Shown here in pieces: positions 40,052 to 53,020 of a stretch of DNA of 64,000 nucleotides (the first letter of the stretch is position 1; every line of letters begins with the position of its first letter). The notes beneath the pieces are model-generated. The model saw only the letters and a program-made list of their open reading frames with translations, had not been told where the DNA came from and did no database searches. A program made the position numbers and the translations under genes. The stretch comes from Protula sp. h YS-2021 (Eukaryota > Annelida > Polychaeta > Sabellida > Serpulidae). The stretch lies in assembly GCA_949752745.1 (NCBI GenBank), contig OX457024.1, forward strand, positions 107,934,287 to 107,998,286, read 5' to 3'.

Positions 40052-43000
40052 CTGTTTTTGTTATAAACAGTGTGGTTTTAGTTTTTTTTATTTGTCTGCC
40101 AATCATAGCAGACGAATCCGCTTTTCCGTCCATTCACCGATGTTCCCGACTTTTTCTTTTTTTTCCTTTTTGGAAATCTGAGTGCTCAGCTTGGGCGCCA
40201 CTCAGTTGGGAACCTTGCTGGTTGCACATAAAGTTAAGGGCATAATCGGGGAGGGAGGGAGGGAGGGAGGGAGGGGGGGGGGGCAACGACGTGTTCATAA
40301 GCTTGAAGCGAGTGTGCCGGTCGTGACGTAAGCTCAGTTATGACGTGCACTGAGCAGTGACGTAAAACATGTCAGCCATCTTGTGCTGTGGTGGTAAAAA
40401 TTTGTGGTGTGGTTATTTGCAATGTGGTTATATGCATTTTGGGAGTGCACTTATTCACTAAGAGGCCTTAGGGCGGGGTCGTTGTGTGAAGATGAATAAC
40501 GCGCACACGTATAAAACAGCGAAGCCAAATTCATCACCGCGGCGTTTGTTCACAAGCAAGGCGGTGCATCGGGATGATTTGATTTTAAAAAAAATTCTAG
40601 TTGCTATTTCGATATCTAAACCAAATCGTGCAAAATCAAAGTGTAAAAAGAAGCCCAGAAAGCGGCTTGTTTTTATTATGAAACGTTTTAAAGCCAATGC
40701 TATGAAAAAATCCAAGCAATTTTGTAATCAAAGCAGAAACAACTGAAAATACAAATTTTAATTAAAAGAAATGGGAATGACTGAAATTGAAGTTACTTAA
40801 AAATCTTAATATCAAGCAATTATTTTAAATACATGAGAAAAATGTGAATTGTATAAGTATACAAAAAAGAATTTAAAAGCTATTTAATGTCTATAAAATC
40901 CGTATTTATATACATTGCAGCAAAAAACTTAAACTAATTTAAAACAAATAATTTCTGTATATTTTTTAAATTAAAAAATATACGACTGTTAACCGCTCAA
41001 TAACGGTAACTTTTTCTCATCAAAACGGAATATTCCATTTTTCGAATGCAAATAATGGAATTTCCACAACTGGTAGTGAAAATTTCCACAGCTCCTCACC
41101 GCTTCCATGGCAAGACACAGCAGGCCGCAACATTTTTCCATGCCCTGTAAATTCTTCTCCGCATCTTTCATGTCTTGATTAATCTGATCCATGCCTTCTT
41201 CAATTCTATCCAATTGCTCTGAAAAACATCACTCATATTTGATTTTTATTTCAGTTTGTTTTTTTTTTCTCGTAAATTAGTATATCTCGGCAATTAATCA
41301 TATCAAATAACAATTACTCAATGTCACAATTTAACATTTCCACTGAAATCTATTTTCCAGCACTACTGACATTTATCAATTATGTTGTTTGTATTTTTAA
41401 GATTTTATTTTCACGGCTTTTGAACTTTTTTTGGAAGGAAAATTATACTTGCAACTCCTTGGTACACACAGTTCAACCTGAGTGCTACCATACAGCAGCA
41501 TACCTGACACACGAACAACTAGAGCGGCCAGTGCATCAACAGGTGGGAAGAATAACCAAAATTGTGTTTATTCAAGAATGACCGGGGACATTCGAAGATG
41601 AGAATCACTGCCACCCCTCTCCCCTACCCCCGACCCCCCCCCCCCCCCAGTAATTGCACTCATGTTTACAACGAATACAATAAGCACAGCCCACGATCAT
41701 GAATACACCCCAGTACAACATGTACTGTCAACTATAATGGCAAGGGCATCAAAACACGTGTGTACCCTAACATACGACACAATGAGCTTGAGAGGGCATA
41801 TGCTTGTGTTGATTTTTTTTCCAAAACAAGCAAACTATACAAAAGAGTCATACAAAGTATGCTAGTGTAGCAAGCCTTGAAGGCGGGTCAGAATGAGGGC
41901 ATAAGTAGAATTCGATGTACCTCCTTGGGCGTCTAACATAGCCACAGTTTTTGCTCCAACATGCTGACTCTACACAGGTAAAAACAGAACAAACCAAAAC
42001 AGTACCCAACAGTTAGAACTAAGGTACAAATCAGACATGCAAGGGATGAGTGGCTTGCCAAAAAAAAAAAAAAAAAAAGAAACCAGTAATCGGCAGACTT
42101 TAAAGCTTCTGAAATGTACGTAAAAAGTAATCTGCCCTTCGGCTTATAAAAAAATCGAAAATTTCAGTATTTTTAAGTATTAACTTCACATTTGATTGTT
42201 GATACTGAACGATTACGATTCAACCACAATACCTAAATACAAATTGATACGTTCTAATTTGTCAACTCAACAACATAAATACCAAGTGAACTTGTTTGAA
42301 AGCATGCGCGCTTAGTGTGTTCGTGAGAAGGTATCGTCACCGGAGGCGGCCAGTCCACTAGTTCCCCTCCTCAACCCCCCCCCCCCAAAGGTATTGAACA
42401 ACAATTGAATAATGGACCTGACCACGAAAGCTGCGAATTTCAACTCAGTAGCAGTGCACAATATTCGCTAAAAAAAAAAAAAAAAAAACAAGGCAAAAAA
42501 ATAAATAAATAAATAAATAAATAAATAAAAAATAAATAAATAAAATAAAAAGGGTTTCAAACATCTATCTTCATATTCACTTAAGATATAACGGTGCTTA
42601 AACGTTTTCACAGAAATTACGTGTACACACAAGCTCAAAGGGGTCGGGGGGGGGGGGAGGGAGATGAGGGGGGTTAGGGTGGGGCTGGGGGTAAATGTCA
42701 ACAGTCTAACTTCATGTAAGTAGGCAGTTCGAACAGCAGGACTTCCTGCGAATAACCAAGATACGGCAGATAATGCTAGTTGCTTCTAGCTACCTGAAAT
42801 TCATCCATTTCATACGTCCATTTCATACATCTATTTCATACATCCATTTCGCCACGTATCTGGCTGATTTCGTCCGAAAAAACGGCAAATTTTCTGAGAT
42901 GCTTTGAAAATCAAATTTTGTCATCGCCTGTTATAACCCATAAGAATGTAATCCTCTAGTCATCTGCAGAACTTTTTCCTTTCTATTTATTTATTTATTT

Positions 43001-46000
43001 ATTTTGCAGGCGTCACTCAGACTTCATACCAACATCATGCTTGAGGTAACAGAAAAACCCACCCGAAATTGACTGTTTTTATGTTTGAAAAAAAAAAAAA
43101 CACGGCGACAAAACAAGACAAGTCACACTCTCTGTTCCAGATTAATAATAAACAGTCAGGTTCATAAGTCACATATATGCTGCCGTGAAAATTATTTCGC
43201 ATGTCAAACTTGAATTGTTTAAGCTAATTAAGAATTCCAGCAATTTTTCTTTTTAAATATGCGAGCTTCTCCTTATCTTTAATGAAGAACATACATAACG
43301 GGGAATAAGATGAGGAAGAAGATTGGGAACCAGCCGAGGAACAGGATGAGGAACAAGATGAGGAACTAGCTGAAGAACAGGATGAGAAACCAGCTATGGA
43401 AGATTGGGAACCAGCTGAGGAACAGGATGAGGAACAAGATGAGGAACCAGAAGAGGAACAAGCTGAGGAACAGGATGAGGAACAAGATGAGGGACCAGCT
43501 CAGGAACAGGATGAGGAACCAGCAGAGGAACCAGCTGAGGAACAAGATTGGGAACCAGTGAGGAACAGGATGAGTAACAAGCTGAGGAAAAGGATGAGGA
43601 ACCAGCTGAGGAACAAGATTGGAAACCACTGAGGAACAGGATGAGGAACAAGATGAGGGACCAGCTCAGGAACAGGATGAGGAACCAACAGAGGAACAAG
43701 CTGAGGAACAGGATGAGGAACCAGCTGAGGAACAAGATGAGGAACCAGCTCAGGAACAGGATGAGGAACAAGCTGAGGAACAGGATGAGGAACATACGTA
43801 GTCTCTCAGAGCACTTGTAAATGTGAATCCGCCAATCGTTGCTATATACTGCTTGCCTGAATTAAGCAAACTTTGATTCCAGTTCTATGTTAAGTTACGT
43901 TTTTTTTTTTTTTTTTGTCTTTGTTTTTTTTTTTTGTTTTTTTTTTTTTTTTTTTGCGGGCCGGTTTGGGTCGTTCGACTAGGTCCAATTTCCAGATCAG
44001 GTAGCCCATAATCAGCCTAGCCAGGTCACTGACTTCAAGATCAGAACACCATAATCGAAATGTATATATTTTTGTATGACGCAAAAAAAAAAAAAAGAAA
44101 AAAAGAAAAGAAAAGAAAAAGCAAGCTGAAATTTGTCGGCTCGTGCTACACACATTGACTGGGCGCTCGAGATGATATTTGTCAAAGATCACCTTCCACG
44201 GTTTTTCATGCTCTAACGCAAACTGCAGGAGAAACTCAAAACAGTTTTTGATTAGAAGCACTGCGCAGAAACTGCAGATCTGTGAGGGGCGGGGGGGGGG
44301 GGGGGCAGGAGGAAGGGAGGACTGAAGGGGGCAAGGGATGGGGGGAGAGGGGGAGGGGCGGGGGTTTGAAGGCACGCCCTCACAAGGCCATGCTGTAACA
44401 ATCTCACTACCCAAGATAGAACAACCGAGGTCTAAAATAAGTAAGCAATTTTGCATTATCTGCAAAGTGCATTACTCTTCTAGGACAGAAAACAACTATG
44501 CGACTTGCCAGAGATTTGACAGATGTTGCTTTAGGGCATCAGATTCGATGGTGTGTGCGCGTTGTTTTTGGTGACGTTTTTTTTTTTTTTTGGGTCAGAA
44601 GCTTTGCTTGCATCACAACCCTCCTCGGTCAGCCAAAACAGAGACTCCGTCTGTCCCCTGATGGAGTTACATCAAACCCCCTTTTTCCAAACCAAGTAAA
44701 TTTCTTTCTACACAAACACATTCTTCAGGCTTGCCCCATAAATAACAAGCATGCCATTTCTCCTGACAAAATAGCAGGATACAAAAACAAGTTCTCGCAG
44801 ACACGGCACGAGACATTTTGTCTGGCCGACTACTCCTGGGAACATGAGCATCTACCTGACTCTGTTCTCGGTACCTTTTTTTGTCAAATAGTCAGACCTT
44901 CTTTATGAATGGCCTCTTACTAGCCAAGCAGACTCTATCTACAGACCCCCCCCCCCCCTCCCTTCCGACTTCCCCCCCCCGACCCCACCTCCCTTCCCAC
45001 TCCTCCCTCCCTTCCCACTCCTCCCCCTTCCATTCATACTCCCTAAAAGAATCGAAACTATCCAACCCACAGAGATGCTCAACCGAAACACCAACGCACG
45101 GGACTGGATGGGGGGGGGGGGGGGAGGGAGTGGGGGCGGGGGGTGCTGAACGGGAGAAACCTGTGAATTGTATAGGCCATTATTCGACATAATTTTAACG
45201 TTATAGAACGGTAAGGGGTTATAAAATTGCATGCAATGTGCGCGTTTATGTGACTAACGGTCAGCCCCGGTATTCACAGAAGTTAACTGCACAGTTAACT
45301 GTACTCTGTACAAGAGAAATCAGCTCATTTAGCTAAATTACGCACACAATGTTTGCTTGAACTTGTTTTAATGTAAAAGTAAAATTCCTCAATTTACTTT
45401 TAGTTAGCTAGAAGTTCGATTTGCTACATGAGCAGTTAATGGAATTTGTTAATTGTACAGTTAACTTTTGTAAATATCTCACGGCTAATCCATTTCACCT
45501 GCATCTGTTTTTTTTTCTTTCTTTCTTTTTTTAATCTACATACACATTGTGTTTTGGTCACAGAACAAGCGTCAATTTTGCCATGAACCTACGGACACGC
45601 TGGAACGAAAAAAAACACACTTTGCATAACTACCCCCCTCCGCCCCCCCCACTCCGGGCTCAGGTTATCACACCACAAATTCATCCACTTCAGGCAACAG
45701 TCCATCCCGATCAAAACACGCCCCCCCCCCATTCTCCAAAAAAAAACAAAAAAAAAAAAAAAAAACAAACAAACAAACAAAACACACACACACACTTTAC
45801 ATAACTACCCCTCCACCCAGGCTCAAGTTATCACACCACAAATTCATCCATTTCAAAGAACAGACCAACACCTCCCCCCCCCCCCCCCTCCACAACAACA
45901 AAAATCAATAAATAAATAAATGCATCAATAAAATAAAACCTCCATTCATCAGTTCAATTGAAATCGCACAAAACAAGATTTGCTTGGTTCTGATTAAAGC

Positions 46001-49000
46001 AAAGTATATTTTCGCAAATTATTTATATTTCATAGAAAATTTCGTGAATGCTTTCACATTTGGGTGCTTATTTGACTTTAATAGGGAAAAAAAGGAACAC
46101 GTGTGTGGATCACTTCAGCTCGCCTTAACTAACCGAACTGGAGTAACGAATATTCTTGCTAAAAAAAACGAAAATCAAACGGAAACCGAAAAAAATCTTA
46201 CACACAGCCCACCCGTTCAAGCAGGTGTCAGGGGGAAGGGGGTGGGGGCACTGAAAGGCCCAGGAATATTGAGATATTTCGTTCAATTCCAGCGAATGAG
46301 AAATGGCTTTTAGGGAGCCACAAGAACGAAGGTCACTGATTGGTTTCAGCCAACTGCTTGGGGTTCCACGGCCTGCTTCTTAACGAACTGTGTAAGCCAG
46401 GATTGCCACAAAATTTTCAACAACAACAAAAAAAAAAAAATCCCCTGACTTTTTCACGACTTTTTACTGGGTATTAATTGCAATTAAGATCCAGAATCAA
46501 CAGGATTGAGGAAGATATATGCTACACACTTAACCAGGTGGTTGCCTTCTGACACAGGTCTCACGGGGAAGGGATATCGGACTTGTATTTCAACGTGAGA
46601 ATTCAATACCAGTGTGCCATTCAGTTGCATAACATAAAATAATAAGAAATATATAATCCTGAAATTTCTGACTTAGTTCTGACAGTCCTGAATTTGTTCA
46701 CAGTTTAAAAGTCTTTTTTTTTCCCTGACCTTTTCTGATTCGATTTTTTTTTACTCCCGGGCATTTTTTATATCTGTGGCAACCCTGGTTATAGATGTGT
46801 TACCGGTGTGAATCTGGAGATGGGTTATCGCCAGAACTCCTTTACACTGGTTCTGTAATTAAAAAAAAAAAGGCTGACTACTAAGGGATTGCGCCTGTGC
46901 CAGCAGTGAGGGATCACTGAGGGATTGCGCCTGTGCCAGAAGTGAGGGACCACTGAGGGATTGCGCCTGTGCCAGCAGTGAGGGGCCACTGAGGGATTGC
47001 GCCTGTGCCAGCAGTGAGGGACCACTGAGGGATTGCGCCTGTGCCAGCAGTGAGGGACCACTGAGGGATTGCGCCTGTGCCAGCAGTGAGGGACCACTGA
47101 GGGATTGCGCCTGTGCCAGCAGTGAGGGGCCACTGAGGGATTGCGCCTGTGCCAGCAGTGAAGGACTACTGAGTGATTGCGCCTGTGGCAGCAGTGAGGG
47201 ACCACTGAGGGATTGCGCCTGTGCCAGCAGTGAGGGACCACTGAGGGATTGCGCCTGTGCCAGTGGAGAGGGACCACTGAGGGATTGCGCTTGTGCCAGC
47301 AGTGAGGAGGGTTGGGTGGGGGGGGGGGGGGGAGGGGCGTTCAGAAAGTACGCTTACCTACTTTATGGATGGCCTCTAATAGTATCTGAGCACTTGTCAG
47401 CGTATTACAGCACTTGGCATATACTTGAGCACTAGGCGTCTATTTGAGCACTTAGCGGAGCATTAGAGCACTTGGCAACGTATTTCAGCATTTGGCGGCG
47501 TTTTAGAGCACTTGGCACTAAGGCACTAAGGCGGAACATCTATTGTGATTGAAAACAAAGTTATTCCACTGCGCTTACAATCGACAACCACACGAAACGA
47601 CGCTGGGTGTTTCAAAGAAGCCACAGAGAGAAGATTATGGCAACAGCGAATGTCGTCAACACGACACCCGGGAAATTTCTCAACAACTCACTGGACTCGC
47701 AAGTTCTTCAAGTCTAGACGTTTTTAAATGAATACAAGACATTGGTGACAAGAAGGTGTCACTAAAAGGCTTGAAATGACGCCCGTGAACCGTTACCATG
47801 GCTACCAGCTGCTACGTCAAATATTCTGCTCCAATAAAAAGAATATGACTATTGAGGAGAGAAAATAAGGCAGTGAAATTTCATAGCTTTTCCTAGGCAA
47901 CAAAAAAAAAAAAAAAAAAAAAAAAAAACTGGGCTTGAAATGAATGTTACCATGGCCACCGGTTATTCCCCATGGCAACAATAGACTGCCTTAATACAGA
48001 TTATAACTATATCACAGGTATGTGTATCGGCATTTAGCCGAACAACATTTGGCGCCGAACGACACACAGCCGATCGACACGTGGCCGATCAAAACATCTA
48101 GCCGAACGACACCTGACCGAGCAACATTCAGCCGAACAACATGTGTCCGAGTAAAGATTTGGCCGAACGACATCAGGCCGAGCAACATTCAGCCGAACGA
48201 CATGTGGCCGAGTAAACATTTAGTCGAACGACATATAGCCCAGCAACATTCAACCGAACGACATCACGTACACATCACTGCACGCGTTCATCAAAAAAGG
48301 AGTTCCGCACTAATTTTCACATGATTCCGATTTTGTTCCCAATGACTGAGGTTGAGGAGGAGGAGGGGGGGGGGGGGGGGGTCAGCGAGGGTGGGGTGAG
48401 AGGAGAAACGTCAGAGAATGCGTAAGGAGACATTTCTAGGAAAACATCCCAGGAGTCGCAGCTGTACTTTCTGCCAACATAAATCTCCATCATCTCAAAC
48501 ATAATGGATTTCTGATATTGGCAATATCAGACATGATCGATACCCCTAAATAACATCCCAACAGCATTTATTAAATAAGTGCCGGTGTCAGGATTGAGAC
48601 CAACTGGAAAATAAAAGCCTTCACAGGTTCGCAGACTAGACTTCAAAACGCCACAAAAAAAAAAAAAAAAAAAAAAAAAAAATGCCTTCATCAAGTCGCT
48701 GTGACTCAAATGCACTATAATTTTCTTTCTTCTGGTTTGACCAAGAAGCGTTTCCGATTTCCGAAAAATTTGGCACTTGAGAAAGACGGATCATGATGAC
48801 CCACACGTCAGACTGGTAACGCACTGACGGATCATGATGACGCACACTTCAGACTGGTAACGCACTGACAGATCATGATGACGCACACGTCAGACTGGTA
48901 ACGCACTGACAGATCATGATGACGCACACTTCAGACTGGTAACGCACTGACGGATCATGATGACCCACACTTCAGACTGGTAACGCACTGACGGATCATG

Positions 49001-52000
49001 ATGACCCACACTTCAGACTGGTAACGCACTGACGGATCATGATGACGTACACTTCAGACTGGTAACGCACTGACGGATCATGATGACCCACACTTCAGAC
49101 TGGTAACGCACTGACAGATCATGATGACGCACACTTCAAACTGGTAACGCACTGACGGATCATGATGACGTACACTTCAGACTGGTAACGCACTGACGGA
49201 TCATGATGACCCACACTTCAGACTGGTAACGCACTGACGGATCATGATGACGTACACTTCAGACTGGTAACGCACTGACGGATCATGATGACCCACACTT
49301 CAGACTGGTAACGCACTGACGGATCATGATGACCCACACTTCAGACTGGTAACGCACTGACGGATCATGATGACCCACACTTCAGACTGGTAACGCACTG
49401 ACGGATCATGATGACCCACACTTCAGACTGGTAACGCACTGACGGATCATGATGACCCACACTTCAGACTGGTAACGCACTGACGGATCATGATGACGCA
49501 CACTTCAGACTGGTAACGCACTGACGGATCATGATGACCCACACTTCAGACTGGTAACGCACTGACGGATCATGATGACCCACACTTCAGACTGGTAACG
49601 CACTGACGGATCATGATGACCCACACTTCAGACTGGTAACGCACTGACGGATCATGATGACCCACACTTCACTGCTAAGTATGTAAGCGCGATGGCAGCT
49701 TCAAGTATCAGGGTACAGGAACCTCCACCCCCCCCCCCCAATCACCACCAACACCTTCACCACCACCACTACACCACAAACAACACCTCCAAAAGCAGGG
49801 ACGTATGCTACTCATATGCTCCCCTCCTCACACCACCACCACCACCACCACCACCATCACCACTACCACCACCACCACACCACCACAAGCAATGCTCCTC
49901 ACTTACACGAGTCTCTTCATCAAATATCTTAACGCAAAAGTCGCCCTCCTTTTGGGACACCACAGCACTCTTCACAGAGCACACACGGGTGAAGGAGGTG
50001 TATTTTTAGACGACAACAAAGGTCAGCTCAGTGGTCTTTGCACAAAAACAGTTGTCAAACAAATAACAGTTGTGACTTCCACGTAGGTGGATAGCAATTC
50101 ATTTGAGACAGTAGTCTCTTCTATTAATTCTATTAATTGTGTTCCAGCGCACTGCAATTCGGAGTCTTTTCATTTTGTTTTTATGTTACTTTTAGTGTTA
50201 ATCAATGCGTAACCAAACAAGGAGGCGCATGGATTACGGTGCCGCGGTGATATCAGACTGATAACACCCTCCCCTCCCCACACACCCCTCCCCTCCTCCT
50301 ACCACCCTCAACCCCCCCCCCCCCCCCGAATCTCGTCGGATCGCAGTGGATGGCGCTGTCGTCACCGTGACGATGCTAGGATGTTTTACGATGCTATGGA
50401 CGTGTTAAAGGCAGCGTCTGCCCCAAATATATGATGCGAAGAATGAGGGAGGGGTGGGGTGAGGGGGGGGGGGAGAGAAGGGGGCGGGCGTAATGAGGGT
50501 ACTATAGTGAGCACTACCAGATACTTTTTGTCAACAACAAAAAAATTAGATTGACACCAAATACTCCTTATTCCCCTTTCCTTTTTCTTTTTTTCTTTTT
50601 GGAAATGGAGGGTTTTACAGAAGCAAACATATGTTTACATCCGTCTTTTCAAATTTTCCCATGCCCCCCCCCCCTCCCCATCACTTCGCCCTAAAAAAAA
50701 AAGCATGCGCGCATAATTTCAATAACTACAAATTCTGCCAAGCTCCTGAAACCAAAAGATTAAAAACACTTGACACAATTAACCAATACCATGTATAGTT
50801 ACAAGTCCTGTCCGAAAATACCAACCGTGCCACCACGAAAACCATTTGTTAACTATTATTATTATTATTATTTTAATATTTACAGTCCCGACACCACCTT
50901 TTGACAGTTTTCCGGCACGGAGTGTTTTCGGACAGGAGACAAGCAATCACCGAAACAAGAGCTGATCTACCGGTATTTCCACTGAGAGGGGCCCCTCCAT
51001 ATGGTCACCATTTACGCTTTTATTCCATTTTTTAGTTTTCTTTTTTTCTCTTTTAATCTCTCTTTTCATGATTTTTTTTTTCTTCAATTTTTTTTTTTTG
51101 CATGCAAGAAGATATATGCAAAACTTTTCATACCGATGAAAGAAAATATATCCAATTTTGCGAATATTTACACGCATCAGAGAGAAGAGATGACATGCCA
51201 TGTGGAAGGGTCCTCTGGGGCCGACTCGCGAGCGCCACCTTGCGAATAAAAAGTACACACCATCGTTTTCAAAAAAAAATAAATAAATAAATACAATTAA
51301 TTTTGCATCAAGCGCGTGAGTCGGCCCCGAGAAGACGACACATCTATAAATGAAGTAGACGAATTCAATATATTAAGTGATTTAATATTGATGGCCTGTA
51401 TCGGCGCTGACATGGCCTCGGCGTTGGCACGGGATAGTTAGCACGAACCCGCGAAGCGTTCAAGGGGCTTCTTTCCGACACTTGGTAAGTCAATGACTTG
51501 TAAGAAAAAGGGTATGCTGTAATTATGTGGGTTTTTTTTGTTATTTCTCATCTACTCCGCATGCAAAGAAGGCGCTGTTTCTGCGGAAGGGGGTAGCATG
51601 GGGAGGGGGGTGGGGGGGGGTGGGGGTTGGATGGGGGGGGGGGAAGAGGGTCGATTCAACACAAGGCACGGCTAAATACCAGTGGTTGTAGTTATTTCAC
51701 GAGGAGCATGAGCTCACAAGTGCCAGTGCTGGAGGGTTAGGTCGGAAGGCATAGACCCACTGTCTACTCTCGCCGCTTTGTTGCTACATAGCACGGCATA
51801 GCTTCCTCACAACGAGACCACATCAGCTCCCCCCCCCCCCCTCCAGACGCCAACCCGGATCGCGCATGCACGGCCACTACACCAGAGATATTACACCGCC
51901 ACAAAATCAGACATCAACCGCCACAACCCGACAACAACTACAGTAAAACTAAAGCACCAAATGAAAGAAAAACAAAATCACAATAAAATACATAAACAAA

Positions 52001-52986
52001 AGCGCGACAGAGAGAAAATATATTTGACAGGTCATCGAGAAAAGGTCATTTCAAGGTCACTGGCGCCTGTCCTCGAATCCTGGCCGCTGCTGCAATCTGA
52101 TTGGTCCTTACCTCCCTGCTCATCAAGCATGACCAGTGTCCTAATGCCGGCATCCTTGCTCTAGTGAACGCATTAAGTACAACACAACAAGACGTTATTT
52201 CACAAACAACTGACGTCATATTTTTAAATCATATTTTTCTGTGAACGTTTATTTAAAAATTATTCTATTAAACAAACTTATATTTTAAACTCAATGTGAC
52301 TTATATTTCACTTTATTCAAACCTTTTAGTTAAATGGGTTCCATATAAGAATTAAGATGACGTGGATTGTCCAAGGACAATGAAATCACGCCCTGCCTGC
52401 ACGCCATCTAGCGACAGGACACGGCACCGATACCCAACTCTGCCAGCCGCCAACGGGTGAGCCAATCAAATTCCCTGTGCTTCTCGATAACCTTGTCCAC
52501 CAATCAAAACACGAATTAAAGTCGGTCAGGTCACGAATCCCCCCTAGCTATCCAGGTCACCTAGGCAACTTTTTTTATGCTTCATCATACTTGGGAACGG
52601 GGTCGAAAAAAAAAAGCCGAAAAATTTCACCATACTTGGGAACGGGGTCGAAAAAAAAGCCAAAAAATTTCACCATACTTGGGAGCGGGGTCGAAAAAAA
52701 AGCGGGGTCGAAAATAATTGGCCCATTTGGCAAAAAAAAAAAAAAAAAATCCGGAAGATTCCCATGTATGTTCATATAGTAAAAGATATCGATGTCACGG
52801 TATTATTAGACAGCGGATTTGCGAATAGCTGCCTTTTGATTCTCATTCAAGCGAACACGATTCTAAGTGAACAGTGTAACCGTTGGTTGTTAACAACTCC
52901 TACATTCTCACCCCCCGCACAACCCCCTCCCCTCCCAAACCAAACCCCCCTCCTTGGCTCATTCCTCAAGCATTCAGATACCGCAC

Positions 52987-53020
<34 letters not shown>

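Noticed and set aside
40486..40746. 86-codon basic frame in a SNAP-25 intron
   Set aside because: Lysine-rich composition follows from A-rich DNA; nothing recognised.
43394..43801. Frames reading E-E-Q-D repeats (+) or L-F-L-S-W repeats (-)
   Set aside because: 12-nt minisatellite inside an intron, interrupted and open on both strands.
46825..47277. 150-residue frame of [12 protein letters not shown] repeats
   Set aside because: Translation of the 36-nt minisatellite only.
48785..49672. CRISPR-like array
   Set aside because: Direct head-to-tail repeats without unique spacers, in a eukaryotic intron.
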